7,126 bases of DNA, from positions 1-7,126 of the forward strand of contig SSHD01000092.1 of the NCBI GenBank assembly GCA_008017255.1, read 5' to 3'. Position 1 is the first letter of the stretch. Each line of letters starts with the position of its first letter. Under the pieces are notes generated by a model. That model was not told the DNA's origin and made no database searches. It saw only the letters and a list, made by a program, of their open reading frames with translations. Shown in pieces: positions 1 through 6,870 of this stretch. A program made the translations under genes and the position numbers. The stretch is from Acinetobacter sp. GTDB taxonomy: Bacteria; Pseudomonadota; Gammaproteobacteria; Pseudomonadales; Moraxellaceae.

Positions 1-521
1 GTACATCTGCACTGAGCGTTGCACATGCAGACAATAGCACTCGAGTGGCAGCAAGCTCTGCCTTAGGGAGTGTGGTTGGTACTGCTATTGGTCAACAACT
101 CGGTGGACATTCGGGTGCGCTCATTGGCTCTGCTATTGGCGGCGCAGGTGGTGCGGCGGCGGCAAGTAACAGACGTGAACGCACAGAAGCCGCACTGGGT
201 GGTGGTTTGGGTGGTGCCGGTGGTTATAGCGTCGGTCGTAACATAGCTGGCAGCAATGGTGGTTATATTGGTGCAGCCGTAGGTGCAGCGGGTGGTGCGG
301 CGCTCGGTCAAAAAGTCGCAGACGATCGTGATGAATATGATCGTCGTTACAACCGCAATTATAATGACCGCCGTTATGATGAGCGTCGCTATAACCGTAA
401 CTATGATGACCGCCGTTATGATGGTCACCGCTCTTATGCTGACCGTCGTGATTATAAATCTAAGAAAAAATACCACCATGACAATGGTTTGCACCGTGGT
501 TGGTACAAACACCGTGACTAA
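1..521 (+). CDS. Exported glycine-zipper protein with Tyr/Arg-rich repeat tail, 5'-truncated by the window edge
   Basis: The reading frame is open to the left edge (first full codon at position 3), so the start lies outside the window. The first visible residues, TSALSVAHA followed by DNSTR, look like the end of a signal peptide with an AHA|D cleavage site, so the protein is probably exported. The GTG at 45 falls after that site and is not the likely start. The body has two glycine-rich blocks (GSVVGTAIGQQLGG to GGAGGAA, then GGGLGGAGGY to GAAGGAALG) with the small-residue spacing of glycine zippers, which pack hairpin helices in or on membranes. The last 60 or so residues are unlike this: rich in Tyr, Arg, Asp and Asn, with a 14-residue tandem repeat, then a basic, His-rich end (YHHDNGLHRGWYKHRD). 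The function is unknown. The gene stands alone before a terminator. The coding call is strong, the export call fair. Confidence 0.85.
   Translation, partial: TSALSVAHADNSTRVAASSALGSVVGTAIGQQLGGHSGALIGSAIGGAGGAAAASNRRERTEAALGGGLGGAGGYSVGRNIAGSNGGYIGAAVGAAGGAALGQKVADDRDEYDRRYNRNYNDRRYDERRYNRNYDDRRYDGHRSYADRRDYKSKKKYHHDNGLHRGWYKHRD
342..425 (+). repeat. Two tandem 42-bp in-frame repeats (14 residues each)
   Basis: Positions 342-383 encode RRYNRNYNDRRYDE and 384-425 encode RRYNRNYDDRRYDG, differing at two residues. A decayed third unit follows from 426 (HRSYADRRDY). The DNA copies differ mainly at third codon positions, so selection on the protein is more likely than a very recent duplication. 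The repeat forms the charged tail of the glycine-zipper protein. Confidence 0.8.
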
Positions 522-566
522 TTATTGTTGCCAATCTTAACTATTCCTCCTTGAGCTATATCAGCT

Positions 567-613
567 ACACCCCATATTGTGACGATGTTAGTCTAATGTG
601 GGGTGTTTTTTAT
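567..613 (+). terminator. Rho-independent terminator of the glycine-zipper gene
   Basis: The left arm ACACCCCATATT (567-578) pairs with AATGTGGGGTGT (595-606), a 12-bp stem with one G-T wobble and a 16-nt loop. A run of T follows (606-611, then ATTT). It lies 46 bp after the stop codon on the same strand, so it should end that transcript and insulate the monooxygenase gene downstream. Confidence 0.85.
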
Positions 614-641
614 TTGCAGGTTGCATTTGTATAAAAACCAA

Positions 642-661
642 ATATCGAGTAAAAACGATAT
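642..661. promoter_or_regulatory. Putative operator copy 1, ATATCG-N8-CGATAT
   Basis: ATATCG (642-647) and CGATAT (656-661) are perfect inverted arms separated by 8 bp. The same arms with the same spacer length recur 34 bp downstream, while the spacer sequences differ, as expected for two binding sites of one dimeric regulator. The right arm overlaps the candidate -35 box. The regulator is not identified. Confidence 0.6.
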
Positions 662-687
662 ACAACCCACCCCACATATCGTATTAT
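659..687 (+). promoter_or_regulatory. Candidate sigma-70 promoter of the monooxygenase gene
   Basis: The -35 candidate TATACA (659-664) and the -10 candidate TATTAT (682-687) are 17 bp apart, which would start transcription near 694-695 and leave a leader of about 20 nt. The -10 box is good and the -35 box is only 4 of 6 to consensus. Overlap with both dyads suggests a repressed promoter; this is inference. Confidence 0.45.
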
Positions 688-695
688 TTCGATAT
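676..695. promoter_or_regulatory. Putative operator copy 2, ATATCG-N8-CGATAT
   Basis: ATATCG (676-681) and CGATAT (690-695) repeat the arms and 8-bp spacing of copy 1. The spacer (682-689) contains the candidate -10 hexamer TATTAT, so a bound protein would block RNA polymerase. The site ends 19 bp before the start codon of the monooxygenase reading frame. Confidence 0.6.
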
Positions 696-714
696 AAAGG
701 TTGGAGTATTGCAC

Positions 715-1746
715 ATGAAATCACTTGCTGACATTAAGTTTTCTATTTTAGAACTCGCCCCAGTTCGAGACGACCAAAGTATTGAATTTTCACTTCGCCA
801 TGCGCTGTAACTAGCGCAACATACTGAACGACTAGGCTATGAACGCTTTTGGTTAGCCGAACATCACAATATGGATGGTATCGCCAGTTCCGCAACTGCG
901 GTGTTGTTAGGTTTTATTGCTGCACATACTCAGCATATACGCTTAGGTTCAGGCGGTATTATGCTGCCAAATCATGCACCTCTGGTGGTGGCAGAACAAT
1001 TCGGTACATTGGCAACGTTATATCCCAATCGCTTTGAACTGGGTTTAGGTCGCGCACCGGGTACCGACCAACTCACCATGCGTGCATTGCGTCGTGGACG
1101 GCAAGAAACCGAGGAGCAATTTCCACAAGATGTGCTAGAAATTTTGCAATATTTCAAAGCACCACAGCCTCATCAAAAAATTATCGCCACACCCGGTCAA
1201 AATACACACGTACCTGTGTGGTTATTGGGTTCGAGTTTGTTTAGTGCGCAATTGGCAGCAAAACTCGGGCTACCCTATTCATTTGCTTCGCATTTTGCGC
1301 CAAGAATGCTAGGTCAAGCCATTCAGCTGTATCGTGATAATTTTGTGCCTTCAGAATATTTAGATCAACCTTATGTATCAATGGGCGTGCCAACCGTCGT
1401 TGCTACAACCGATGCCGAAGCACAATATTTAGCCACCAGTTCCTATCAACGCATTTTAAACTTGATACGTGGTCATAGCCTAAAACTGAAAGCTCCAATT
1501 GAATCGACACAAGGTTTAGCCAACAGCGCCGAACAATTGTCTATTCAGAACTTTTTTGCGATGGCACAAATTGGCAATACACAGACCGTCAAAGCAGGTT
1601 TGGAAAAAATTGCCGCACATTATGAGGTGGATGAATTTATTTTCACCTGCGATATTTACGACACACAAAAACGCTTAGATAACTTTAGCCTGCTCATGCA
1701 GATTAAAAACAACTCAGCCATGTTTTTGCACAGTAAGCATTGTTGA
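715..1746 (+). pseudogene. Luciferase-like (YhbW-type) flavin monooxygenase, interrupted by an in-frame TAA at codon 32
   Basis: A GGAG at 703-706 sits 8 nt before the ATG at 715. Translation gives 31 residues (starting MKSLADIKFSILELAP) and then TAA at 808-810. The same frame continues without shift to TGA at 1744-1746, giving about 343 codon positions, close to the roughly 335 residues of E. coli YhbW. Matches to that family run across the break: SILELAPV and HAL before it, [21 protein letters not shown] straight after it. Further motifs are [10 protein letters not shown] (from about 78), [10 protein letters not shown] (about 110-119) and VPVWLLGSS (about 166-174). Members are flavin-dependent monooxygenases of the bacterial luciferase superfamily; the substrate is unknown. 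CAA to TAA is a one-base change, so Gln32 is the likely ancestral residue. The next in-frame start is ATG at 871, which would lose the first barrel strand and the AEHHN motif. The gene is probably inactive, unless the stop is a sequence error or is read through. Confidence 0.85.
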
Positions 1747-1758
1747 ATCAAACAATAC

Positions 1759-2478
1759 TTACTTCACCACACCTGTATATGTATAAGCTGTACCCGTTTT
1801 GCCATAACGCAAATATCTATTTTGCGGTTTATACAGCTGATTTAAAAGCATAATATCAATATATTTTAATGCCTTGTCGGTACGAATATAGTTAGGCATC
1901 TCACCAGCATCTTGATGGTTTCTACAGTCAAAATCGACAACAATATGATCAATTTTGGCGGATTTGGTTTGGAAAACTTTAGCAGCTTGCATACCGCCAG
2001 TTTTGCTCGGCTTAAAGGCGTGAATTGCATAAGCTCCCACACAACTACTGCCCTTATAATAACTCTGCACAAAATACACGGGTTGCTTAGCCAATGTGGT
2101 CTGTTTCACGTACCAAACCACGCCGCTATCTATTGGGGTTAAACTGGTTGTACCCGCCTGTTGGGTTTGTACATAAACCGAATATTCGCCCATTGTTCCA
2201 CCGCCGCCGACATCAAAGCTATAAAACTTTAAGTGTTTGTCAGGTGAAAAATGGATGCGCAGATGATATTGCTCTTTCAACACTGGAAAGGCATAACTAA
2301 AACTTGCGGGGTCTTTTTTTATTTTAGCAACTACCGCCGATTCAATATCCTGATTCACCTCATAAAATTCTTTTTGACTATAGGTTTTAAGCAGTTTTCG
2401 CTCAAATTGAGCCAAAGTTTCCGCATAGGCAGGGGTGATAAAGACTAAAGCTATAATTAAAATAATTTTTTTCATCAT
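1759..2478 (-). CDS. Secreted protein of unknown function with a Sec signal peptide
   Basis: The preferred start is ATG at 2478 (239 residues): the reverse strand has GGA 7 nt before it. ATG at 2475 is equally possible, and a TTG at 2490 is less likely because it overlaps this ribosome binding site. Residues 1-19 form a clear signal peptide: basic MMKK, hydrophobic core IILIIALVFIT, and cleavage at AYA|E. There is no lipobox cysteine, so the mature protein should be periplasmic or secreted. The mature part has no membrane segment. It shows an amphipathic N-terminal stretch (about 22-57), a GGGG turn (91-94), several probable beta strands, and only two cysteines (about 146 and 185), which could form a disulfide. 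I do not recognise the family. Its end lies 12 bp from the convergent monooxygenase frame. It lies downstream of ppsR on the same strand but is separated by a terminator; no clear promoter is visible. Confidence 0.8.
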   Translation of the reverse strand: MMKKIILIIALVFITPAYAETLAQFERKLLKTYSQKEFYEVNQDIESAVVAKIKKDPASFSYAFPVLKEQYHLRIHFSPDKHLKFYSFDVGGGGTMGEYSVYVQTQQAGTTSLTPIDSGVVWYVKQTTLAKQPVYFVQSYYKGSSCVGAYAIHAFKPSKTGGMQAAKVFQTKSAKIDHIVVDFDCRNHQDAGEMPNYIRTDKALKYIDIMLLNQLYKPQNRYLRYGKTGTAYTYTGVVK

Positions 2479-2509
2479 GTATTTTTCCAATTTTTCTATT
2501 TTTTAAAGG

Positions 2510-2539
2510 AAAAAGCGCAGCACATGCGTCTACGCTTTT
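2510..2539 (-). terminator. Rho-independent terminator, probably of ppsR
   Basis: Read on the minus strand, AAAAGCGTAG (2539-2530) pairs with CTGCGCTTTT (2520-2511), a 10-bp stem with one G-T pair and a 9-nt loop, ending in five T. It lies about 120 bp past the ppsR stop and before the secreted-protein gene, so it should end ppsR transcription. The plus-strand reading also gives a stem followed by TTTTAT, but no plus-strand transcript is expected to arrive there. Confidence 0.6.
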
Positions 2540-2545
2540 ATCCAT

Positions 2546-2645
2546 AGACCTCTTTCATAACCCCCTTGCGGAACTACAATCGTTCCTCATCCCGCCTTGA
2601 GAAGGGGGAAAACAAAGGAGTGATGAATACTTATGAAAGAAATCT
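2546..2645. repeat. 100-bp nested palindrome, likely interspersed repeat or MITE-like element
   Basis: The outer arms are 2546-2560 (ending TCTTTCATAA) and 2631-2645 (starting TTATGAAAGA), inverted with 13 of 15 matches. Inside lie CCCCCTT (2561-2567) and AAGGGGG (2602-2608), and inside those GGAAC (2570-2574) and GTTCC (2582-2586) around a 7-nt loop. The trinucleotide CAT flanks both ends (2543-2545, 2646-2648), which could be a short target duplication or chance. It encodes no protein. The style resembles GC-rich palindromic intergenic repeats I associate with Acinetobacter; copy number cannot be judged from one window. Confidence 0.5.
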
Positions 2646-2658
2646 CATGAATACACAA

Positions 2659-3495
2659 TTAGCCAATACGGCGTTTTAAACCGGTCATTTGCAGCACACG
2701 GGTTGAAATTTCTTCAATCGACATTTCCGTCACATTTAAATACTTCACGCCTTCGGAAATATAAATTCCTTCTATGGCACGCAGCTCCATCTGACATTGG
2801 CTAAAGCTGGCATAACGGCTATTGGCTTTACGTTCACTACGAATTGCCACCAAACGCTCTGCATCAATCATTAAACCAAACAGTTTACTTTTGTGCTCTC
2901 GAAGCACCGCTGGCAGTCGGTTGTCGTCCAAATCTTCTTCCGTTAAAGGATAATTTGCCACCCGTATGCCAAATTGTAGCGATAAATAAATCGAGGTCGG
3001 GGTTTTACCAGAGCGTGACACGCCAATTAAAATCAGGTCGGCTTTGTCATAATGGCGAGTGCGAGCGCCATCGTCATTATCCAGTGCAAAATGCACTGCA
3101 TCTATACGTGCTTTATACGATTCTGAGTTGGTTACGGCATGAGTTTGCCCCACTAAAGTGGTTGGTGGCGTACCTAGCTCTTGCTCAAGTTTACTAATTA
3201 AGCCTTCAAATACATCTAAATTAACGGCTTTTGCAGTATTGATAATTTCGCGAGCATTTGGGTCAACTAAGGTATCAAAAACCAGTGGCAAACACCCATC
3301 TCGGGTTTCACATGCGTTGATTTCTTCCACCACATTCATTGCCGCTTCTTCGGTGGTAATATAAGGCAAAATATGAATGTCAAATTCGACATGCGGAAAT
3401 TGCGCAAGTAGTGAATGTCCAAGGGTTTCTGCGGTAATTGCGGTCCCATCTGAAACAAAAAATACACTCCGTTTAATTTGTTTACTTTCGGGCAT
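2659..3495 (-). CDS. ppsR: PEP synthase regulatory protein (bifunctional Ser/Thr kinase and pyrophosphorylase)
   Basis: This is a DUF299/PSRP family protein of 278 residues, close to E. coli PpsR (277). In the cytoplasm it inactivates PEP synthase by ADP-dependent phosphorylation of a threonine beside the catalytic histidine, and reactivates it by phosphate-dependent phosphorolysis yielding pyrophosphate. The N-terminus RSVFFVSDGTAITAETLG (from about 9) is the family signature, and the nucleotide-binding loop GVSRSGKT is at 158-165, followed by PTSIYLSLQFGIRVANYPL. The chosen start is ATG at 3495, which has AGGAG 7-8 nt before it. An in-frame TTG directly upstream at 3498 is too close to that ribosome binding site. 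The gene is divergent from its target ppsA, the same arrangement as in E. coli. No disrupting changes are seen. Confidence 0.95.
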   Translation of the reverse strand: MPESKQIKRSVFFVSDGTAITAETLGHSLLAQFPHVEFDIHILPYITTEEAAMNVVEEINACETRDGCLPLVFDTLVDPNAREIINTAKAVNLDVFEGLISKLEQELGTPPTTLVGQTHAVTNSESYKARIDAVHFALDNDDGARTRHYDKADLILIGVSRSGKTPTSIYLSLQFGIRVANYPLTEEDLDDNRLPAVLREHKSKLFGLMIDAERLVAIRSERKANSRYASFSQCQMELRAIEGIYISEGVKYLNVTEMSIEEISTRVLQMTGLKRRIG

Positions 3496-3535
3496 CAAAA
3501 TTCTCCTTAAACATTTGTCTTAGTGCTTTATAATC

Positions 3536-3541
3536 ATTATA
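3536..3541 (-). promoter_or_regulatory. Candidate -10 box of the ppsR promoter
   Basis: The minus strand reads TATAAT here, about 40 bp before the ppsR start codon. The -35 region is weak (a GACA-containing stretch near 3559-3566, depending on spacer). The box is half of a 13-bp palindrome, TATAATCATTATA (3529-3541), so it could be shared with a regulator site or with a second promoter in the opposite direction. Confidence 0.45.
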
Positions 3542-3567
3542 GTAAACCATCTAACATGACTGTCGCT

Positions 3568-3602
3568 TAGTAAAATACTACATCTAGGCACTTTCGTATA
3601 AT
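3568..3602 (+). promoter_or_regulatory. Candidate ppsA promoter region with a short dyad over the -35 position
   Basis: A perfect TATAAT lies at 3597-3602, 50 bp before the ppsA start codon. No good -35 box is found 16-18 bp upstream. Instead the region holds the dyad TAGTA-AAA-TACTA (3568-3580), a place where an activator could act. The TAGTAAA heptamer also occurs at 3540-3546. Downstream, in the probable leader, TTCATAC occurs twice (3603-3609, 3623-3629). The binding proteins are unknown. Confidence 0.45.
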
Positions 3603-3652
3603 TTCATACCAATAGATAGTCATTCATACTGCAAAAAAGTGGAGTAAATACT

Positions 3653-6031
3653 TTGGAAGCGCGCGTAATCGGTCTGGAAAAATTAGGAAAACACGATGTT
3701 GAGCTGGTCGGTGGGAAAAACTCATCTCTGGGTGAAATGATCAGTCATTTATCCAATGCTGGTGTATCGGTTCCTGGTGGTTTCGCAACAACTGCTGCGG
3801 CTTATCGTGAGTTTTTAGAGCAAAGCGGTCTAAACGCTCGCATTCAGGCAGAACTTGCTCAGCTTAATGTTGACGATGTAATTGCGCTTGCCGAAACGGG
3901 TGCCAAAATCCGTAATTGGATTGTTGAAACGCCACTGACTGCAAGTTTAGAACAAGACGTTCGCGCCGCATTTACAGAGCTTTCCAAAGGCAACCCAGAT
4001 ATTGCGGTTGCAGTGCGTTCTTCTGCCACTGCCGAAGACTTACCAGACGCTTCATTTGCAGGACAACAAGAAACTTTCCTCAATATTCGCGGTATCGACA
4101 ACGTACTGATTGCCATTAAAGAAGTTTTTGCTTCGCTTTATAATGACCGTGCCATTGCCTACCGTGTGCATCAAGGTTTTGAACACAGCGTCGTGGCACT
4201 CTCTGCTGGCGTACAACGCATGGTGCGTTCCGAAACTGGTGCTGCGGGCGTTATGTTTACCTTAGACACCGAATCTGGCTTCCGTGATGTCGTGTTTATT
4301 ACTGCATCTTATGGTTTGGGCGAAATGGTGGTGCAAGGCGCGGTTAACCCAGATGAATTTTATTTATCTAAACCGCTTTTGAACGGTGGAAAACACTCAG
4401 TTTTACGCCGTAACCTCGGTTCTAAACACCAAAAAATGATTTATGGTGAAGAAGGTGCTGCGGGTAAATCTGTAGTGGTAGTAGATGTTGAAAAGCAAGA
4501 ACGCCAACAGTTTGCTTTAAATGACCATGAATTGCATGAACTCGCCAAACAAGCCTTAATCATTGAAAACCATTATGGTTCGCCAATGGACATCGAATGG
4601 GCGAAAGATGGCGATGATGGTCAAATTTATATCGTTCAAGCACGTCCCGAAACGGTAAAAAGCCGTCAAAATGTCGGTACCATGGAGCGCTACTTGCTCA
4701 AACAACGTGGCACGGTGGTTTGTGAAGGTCGTTCAATTGGTCAGCGAATTGGTTCAGGTAAAGTTCGTGTCGTCACCTCAATTAAAGAAATGGACAAAGT
4801 GCAAGATGGTGACGTACTTGTATCTGACATGACTGACCCAGACTGGGAACCTGTCATGAAACGTGCGGCGGCGATTATCACGAATCGTGGTGGTCGTACT
4901 TGCCATGCTGCGATTATTGCACGTGAACTCGGTGTTCCAGCCATTGTGGGTTGCGGCAACGCCACTGAAGTGCTGACTGATGGCCAAGAAGTTACTGTTT
5001 CTTGCGCTGAAGGTGATACAGGTTTCATTTATGAAGGTGCGTTAGATTTCGAAGTTCAGCGTAATTCGATTCACTCCATGCCGAAACTTCCATTCAAAAT
5101 TATGATGAACGTGGGCAACCCAGACCGTGCCTTTGACTTTGCGCAAATTCCAAACGAAGGGATTGGCTTGGCACGTCTTGAATTCATCATTAACCGTATG
5201 ATTGGTGTGCATCCAAAAGCATTGGTCAATATTGACAGCTTACCGCGTGAAACTCGTGCGGCAGTGTTAACTCGGACTTCGGGTTATTCATCTCCTATCG
5301 AATTTTATGTAGAAAAGTTGGTGGAAGGTATTTCAACCCTTGCCGCAGCATTTGCCGGGAAACCAGTGATTGTGCGTATGTCGGACTTTAAATCGAATGA
5401 ATATGCCAACCTAATTGGTGGTAAGTTATACGAGCCTGAAGAAGAAAACCCAATGCTGGGCTTCCGTGGTGCAAGCCGCTATGTGTCAGATAACTTCCGT
5501 GATTGCTTCGAGCTAGAATGCCGTGCCTTGAAAAAAGCACGTGACGAAATGGGCTTAACCAATATTCAAATTATGATTCCTTTTGTGCGTACCGTTGCAG
5601 AAGCAAAACGTGTGGTTGAATTACTGGCACAAAACGGCTTGAAACGTGGCGAAAACGGCTTAAAAGTGATTATGATGTGCGAATTGCCAACCAATGCTCT
5701 ATTGGCGGAACAATTCCTTGAACACTTTGATGGCTTCTCAATTGGTTCAAATGACTTAACCCAACTCACCCTCGGTTTAGACCGTGACTCTGGTATTGTG
5801 TCACATTTGTTTGACGAACGTGATCCTGCGGTAAAAGCCTTATTGTCAATGGCAATTCATGCATGTCGTAAAGCAGGTAAATACGTGGGTATTTGCGGTC
5901 AAGGACCTTCTGACCACCCTGACCTTGCAAAATGGCTCATGGAACAAGGCATTGAGTCGGTTTCACTCAACCCAGATTCGGTACTTGATACGTGGTTCTT
6001 CCTTGCCGAAGAGCAAATCAAAAAAGCCTAA
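3653..6031 (+). CDS. ppsA: Phosphoenolpyruvate synthase (pyruvate, water dikinase)
   Basis: Cytoplasmic enzyme making PEP, AMP and phosphate from pyruvate, ATP and water, for gluconeogenesis from pyruvate, lactate and amino acids. The length of 792 residues matches the family and E. coli PpsA. An N-terminal ATP-grasp domain (about 17-335) starts with [13 protein letters not shown] and includes [22 protein letters not shown]. The swivelling phosphohistidine domain carries [14 protein letters not shown], with catalytic H418 and the PpsR target T416. The C-terminal PEP/pyruvate barrel has MCELP (E677), GSNDLTQ (698-704) and the probable catalytic C748 in GICGQGPS. All key motifs are present, so the enzyme should be active. 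The start is TTG at 3653, chosen because GGAG at 3641-3644 is 8 nt upstream and because no in-frame ATG precedes the conserved N-terminus. It is divergent from ppsR and followed by its own terminator. Confidence 0.97.
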   Translation: MEARVIGLEKLGKHDVELVGGKNSSLGEMISHLSNAGVSVPGGFATTAAAYREFLEQSGLNARIQAELAQLNVDDVIALAETGAKIRNWIVETPLTASLEQDVRAAFTELSKGNPDIAVAVRSSATAEDLPDASFAGQQETFLNIRGIDNVLIAIKEVFASLYNDRAIAYRVHQGFEHSVVALSAGVQRMVRSETGAAGVMFTLDTESGFRDVVFITASYGLGEMVVQGAVNPDEFYLSKPLLNGGKHSVLRRNLGSKHQKMIYGEEGAAGKSVVVVDVEKQERQQFALNDHELHELAKQALIIENHYGSPMDIEWAKDGDDGQIYIVQARPETVKSRQNVGTMERYLLKQRGTVVCEGRSIGQRIGSGKVRVVTSIKEMDKVQDGDVLVSDMTDPDWEPVMKRAAAIITNRGGRTCHAAIIARELGVPAIVGCGNATEVLTDGQEVTVSCAEGDTGFIYEGALDFEVQRNSIHSMPKLPFKIMMNVGNPDRAFDFAQIPNEGIGLARLEFIINRMIGVHPKALVNIDSLPRETRAAVLTRTSGYSSPIEFYVEKLVEGISTLAAAFAGKPVIVRMSDFKSNEYANLIGGKLYEPEEENPMLGFRGASRYVSDNFRDCFELECRALKKARDEMGLTNIQIMIPFVRTVAEAKRVVELLAQNGLKRGENGLKVIMMCELPTNALLAEQFLEHFDGFSIGSNDLTQLTLGLDRDSGIVSHLFDERDPAVKALLSMAIHACRKAGKYVGICGQGPSDHPDLAKWLMEQGIESVSLNPDSVLDTWFFLAEEQIKKA

Positions 6032-6040
6032 TTTTCTTTC

Positions 6041-6066
6041 AAAAAGACCCATTCGTGGGTCTTTTT
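6041..6066 (+). terminator. Rho-independent terminator of ppsA with a TTCG loop
   Basis: AAAAAGACCCA (6041-6051) pairs perfectly with TGGGTCTTTTT (6056-6066) around a TTCG tetraloop. It lies 9 bp after the ppsA stop. The A/T symmetry would also let it act on the minus strand. It stands only 29 bp before the next plus-strand start codon. Confidence 0.92.
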
Positions 6067-6095
6067 GCATCTTTAGACCTCGAGATTTTAACATT

Positions 6096-6854
6096 ATGCA
6101 AATTTACTTGGCTCGTAACAATCAACAAGCTGGGCCTTATAGTTTAGAACAACTCAACCAAATGCTCGCCAGTCAACAGGTATTATTGACCGATTTAGTT
6201 TGGCATCAAGGCATGGCGGAATGGAAAACCTTAGGCGAACTTACTCAAGGCAAATTGTTGTACCAGCCGGCTCTAGCACCTGTATTTGATACTGTAGAGC
6301 CAGCCGCCGTGCAGCAGAGCAACAGCACGCAATTCAACGCTAAGCCAGAAACCAATTTAGCTGCCTTTCATAGTCGCGCATTGGCTAAAATATTGGACTT
6401 AAGCCTGTGGCTACCTGTTGCGGCAATCCCCTCTTTTTTCTTTAATGAAAGCCAATACAAAGCACTGTTTGATATTCAAAAACAGCTGCAAACGGCTGAA
6501 ATTGCATCGACCCAAGCAACTGAATTACAACAACAGTTATTTCTGCTTATACCAACTGAAGCATGGCTTAGCATGTTGCTTTATGTGATTGTGATGTTGA
6601 TGATTCAGGCATTTTTTATTGCCAAATCTGGGCAAAGCCTAGGTAAAAAAATGACCAATATTCAAATTGTCGATGTAGAAAGCAATCAACCCACCACGAC
6701 TATTCGTGCATTTTGGTTAAGAAGTGTGCTGTTTATTGTACTGAATGTGCTATTCATGCCATTCATTACCATTGTAGATTATGTTTTGGCGCTCAATAAA
6801 AACCGTCAAACTTTGCATGATAAATTGGCAAAAACCAAGGTGATTCAGAAATAA
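6096..6854 (+). CDS. Inner-membrane protein: N-terminal GYF_2 domain and C-terminal RDD domain
   Basis: 252 residues from ATG at 6096. A longer in-frame extension back to 5859 would overlap ppsA and run through its terminator, so it is rejected. The ribosome binding site is weak (GAG at 6082-6084, 11 nt away). Residues 1-50 (IYLARNNQQAGPYSLEQLNQ, then VWHQGMAEWKTLGEL) match the bacterial GYF_2 domain, thought to bind proline-rich or other short protein segments. A linker (about 55-88) leads to an RDD domain: R94 and D101 in the first conserved block, SGQSLGKKMTNIQIVD (178-193), R209, and NRQTLHDKLAKTKVI (236-250). Hydrophobic helices are at about 101-117, 155-175 and 206-232. The stretch between helices 1 and 2 (about 118-150) is Gln-rich and polar. 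RDD proteins are small membrane proteins, mostly uncharacterised, some tied to ion transport. The function here is unknown; placement beside ppsA gives no clear clue. Confidence 0.88.
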   Translation: MQIYLARNNQQAGPYSLEQLNQMLASQQVLLTDLVWHQGMAEWKTLGELTQGKLLYQPALAPVFDTVEPAAVQQSNSTQFNAKPETNLAAFHSRALAKILDLSLWLPVAAIPSFFFNESQYKALFDIQKQLQTAEIASTQATELQQQLFLLIPTEAWLSMLLYVIVMLMIQAFFIAKSGQSLGKKMTNIQIVDVESNQPTTTIRAFWLRSVLFIVLNVLFMPFITIVDYVLALNKNRQTLHDKLAKTKVIQK

Positions 6855-6870
6855 GCATCATCAATTATTT

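Noticed and set aside
45..47. GTG at 45 as the start of the glycine-zipper protein
   Set aside because: The frame is open to the left edge and encodes what looks like a signal peptide end with an AHA|D site before this codon, so the true start is outside the window.
63..512. A 149-residue open frame on the minus strand opposite the glycine-zipper gene
   Set aside because: It is Thr/Ile/Val-rich low-complexity sequence produced by reading the Gly- and Arg-rich codons backwards. It has no family resemblance, while the sense frame has a signal peptide end and zipper motifs.
596..677. Alternative pairing of the terminator right arm (ATGTGGGG) with CCCCACAT at 670-677, as an attenuator
   Set aside because: The terminator would act before 670 is transcribed, and the monooxygenase promoter probably starts downstream of both arms, so the two would not share one transcript.
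598..810. A separate 70-residue gene upstream of the monooxygenase
   Set aside because: Its start lies in the terminator stem and its last 31 residues are the N-terminus of the monooxygenase. The ribosome binding site supports 715 instead.
2844..3364. Plus-strand open frames opposite ppsR, and minus-strand frames opposite ppsA
   Set aside because: They are shadows of strongly conserved genes, with no ribosome binding site or family motif of their own.
5859..6095. An N-terminal extension of the GYF_2-RDD protein
   Set aside because: It overlaps the ppsA coding end in another frame and crosses the ppsA terminator. The GYF_2 domain begins right at the ATG at 6096.
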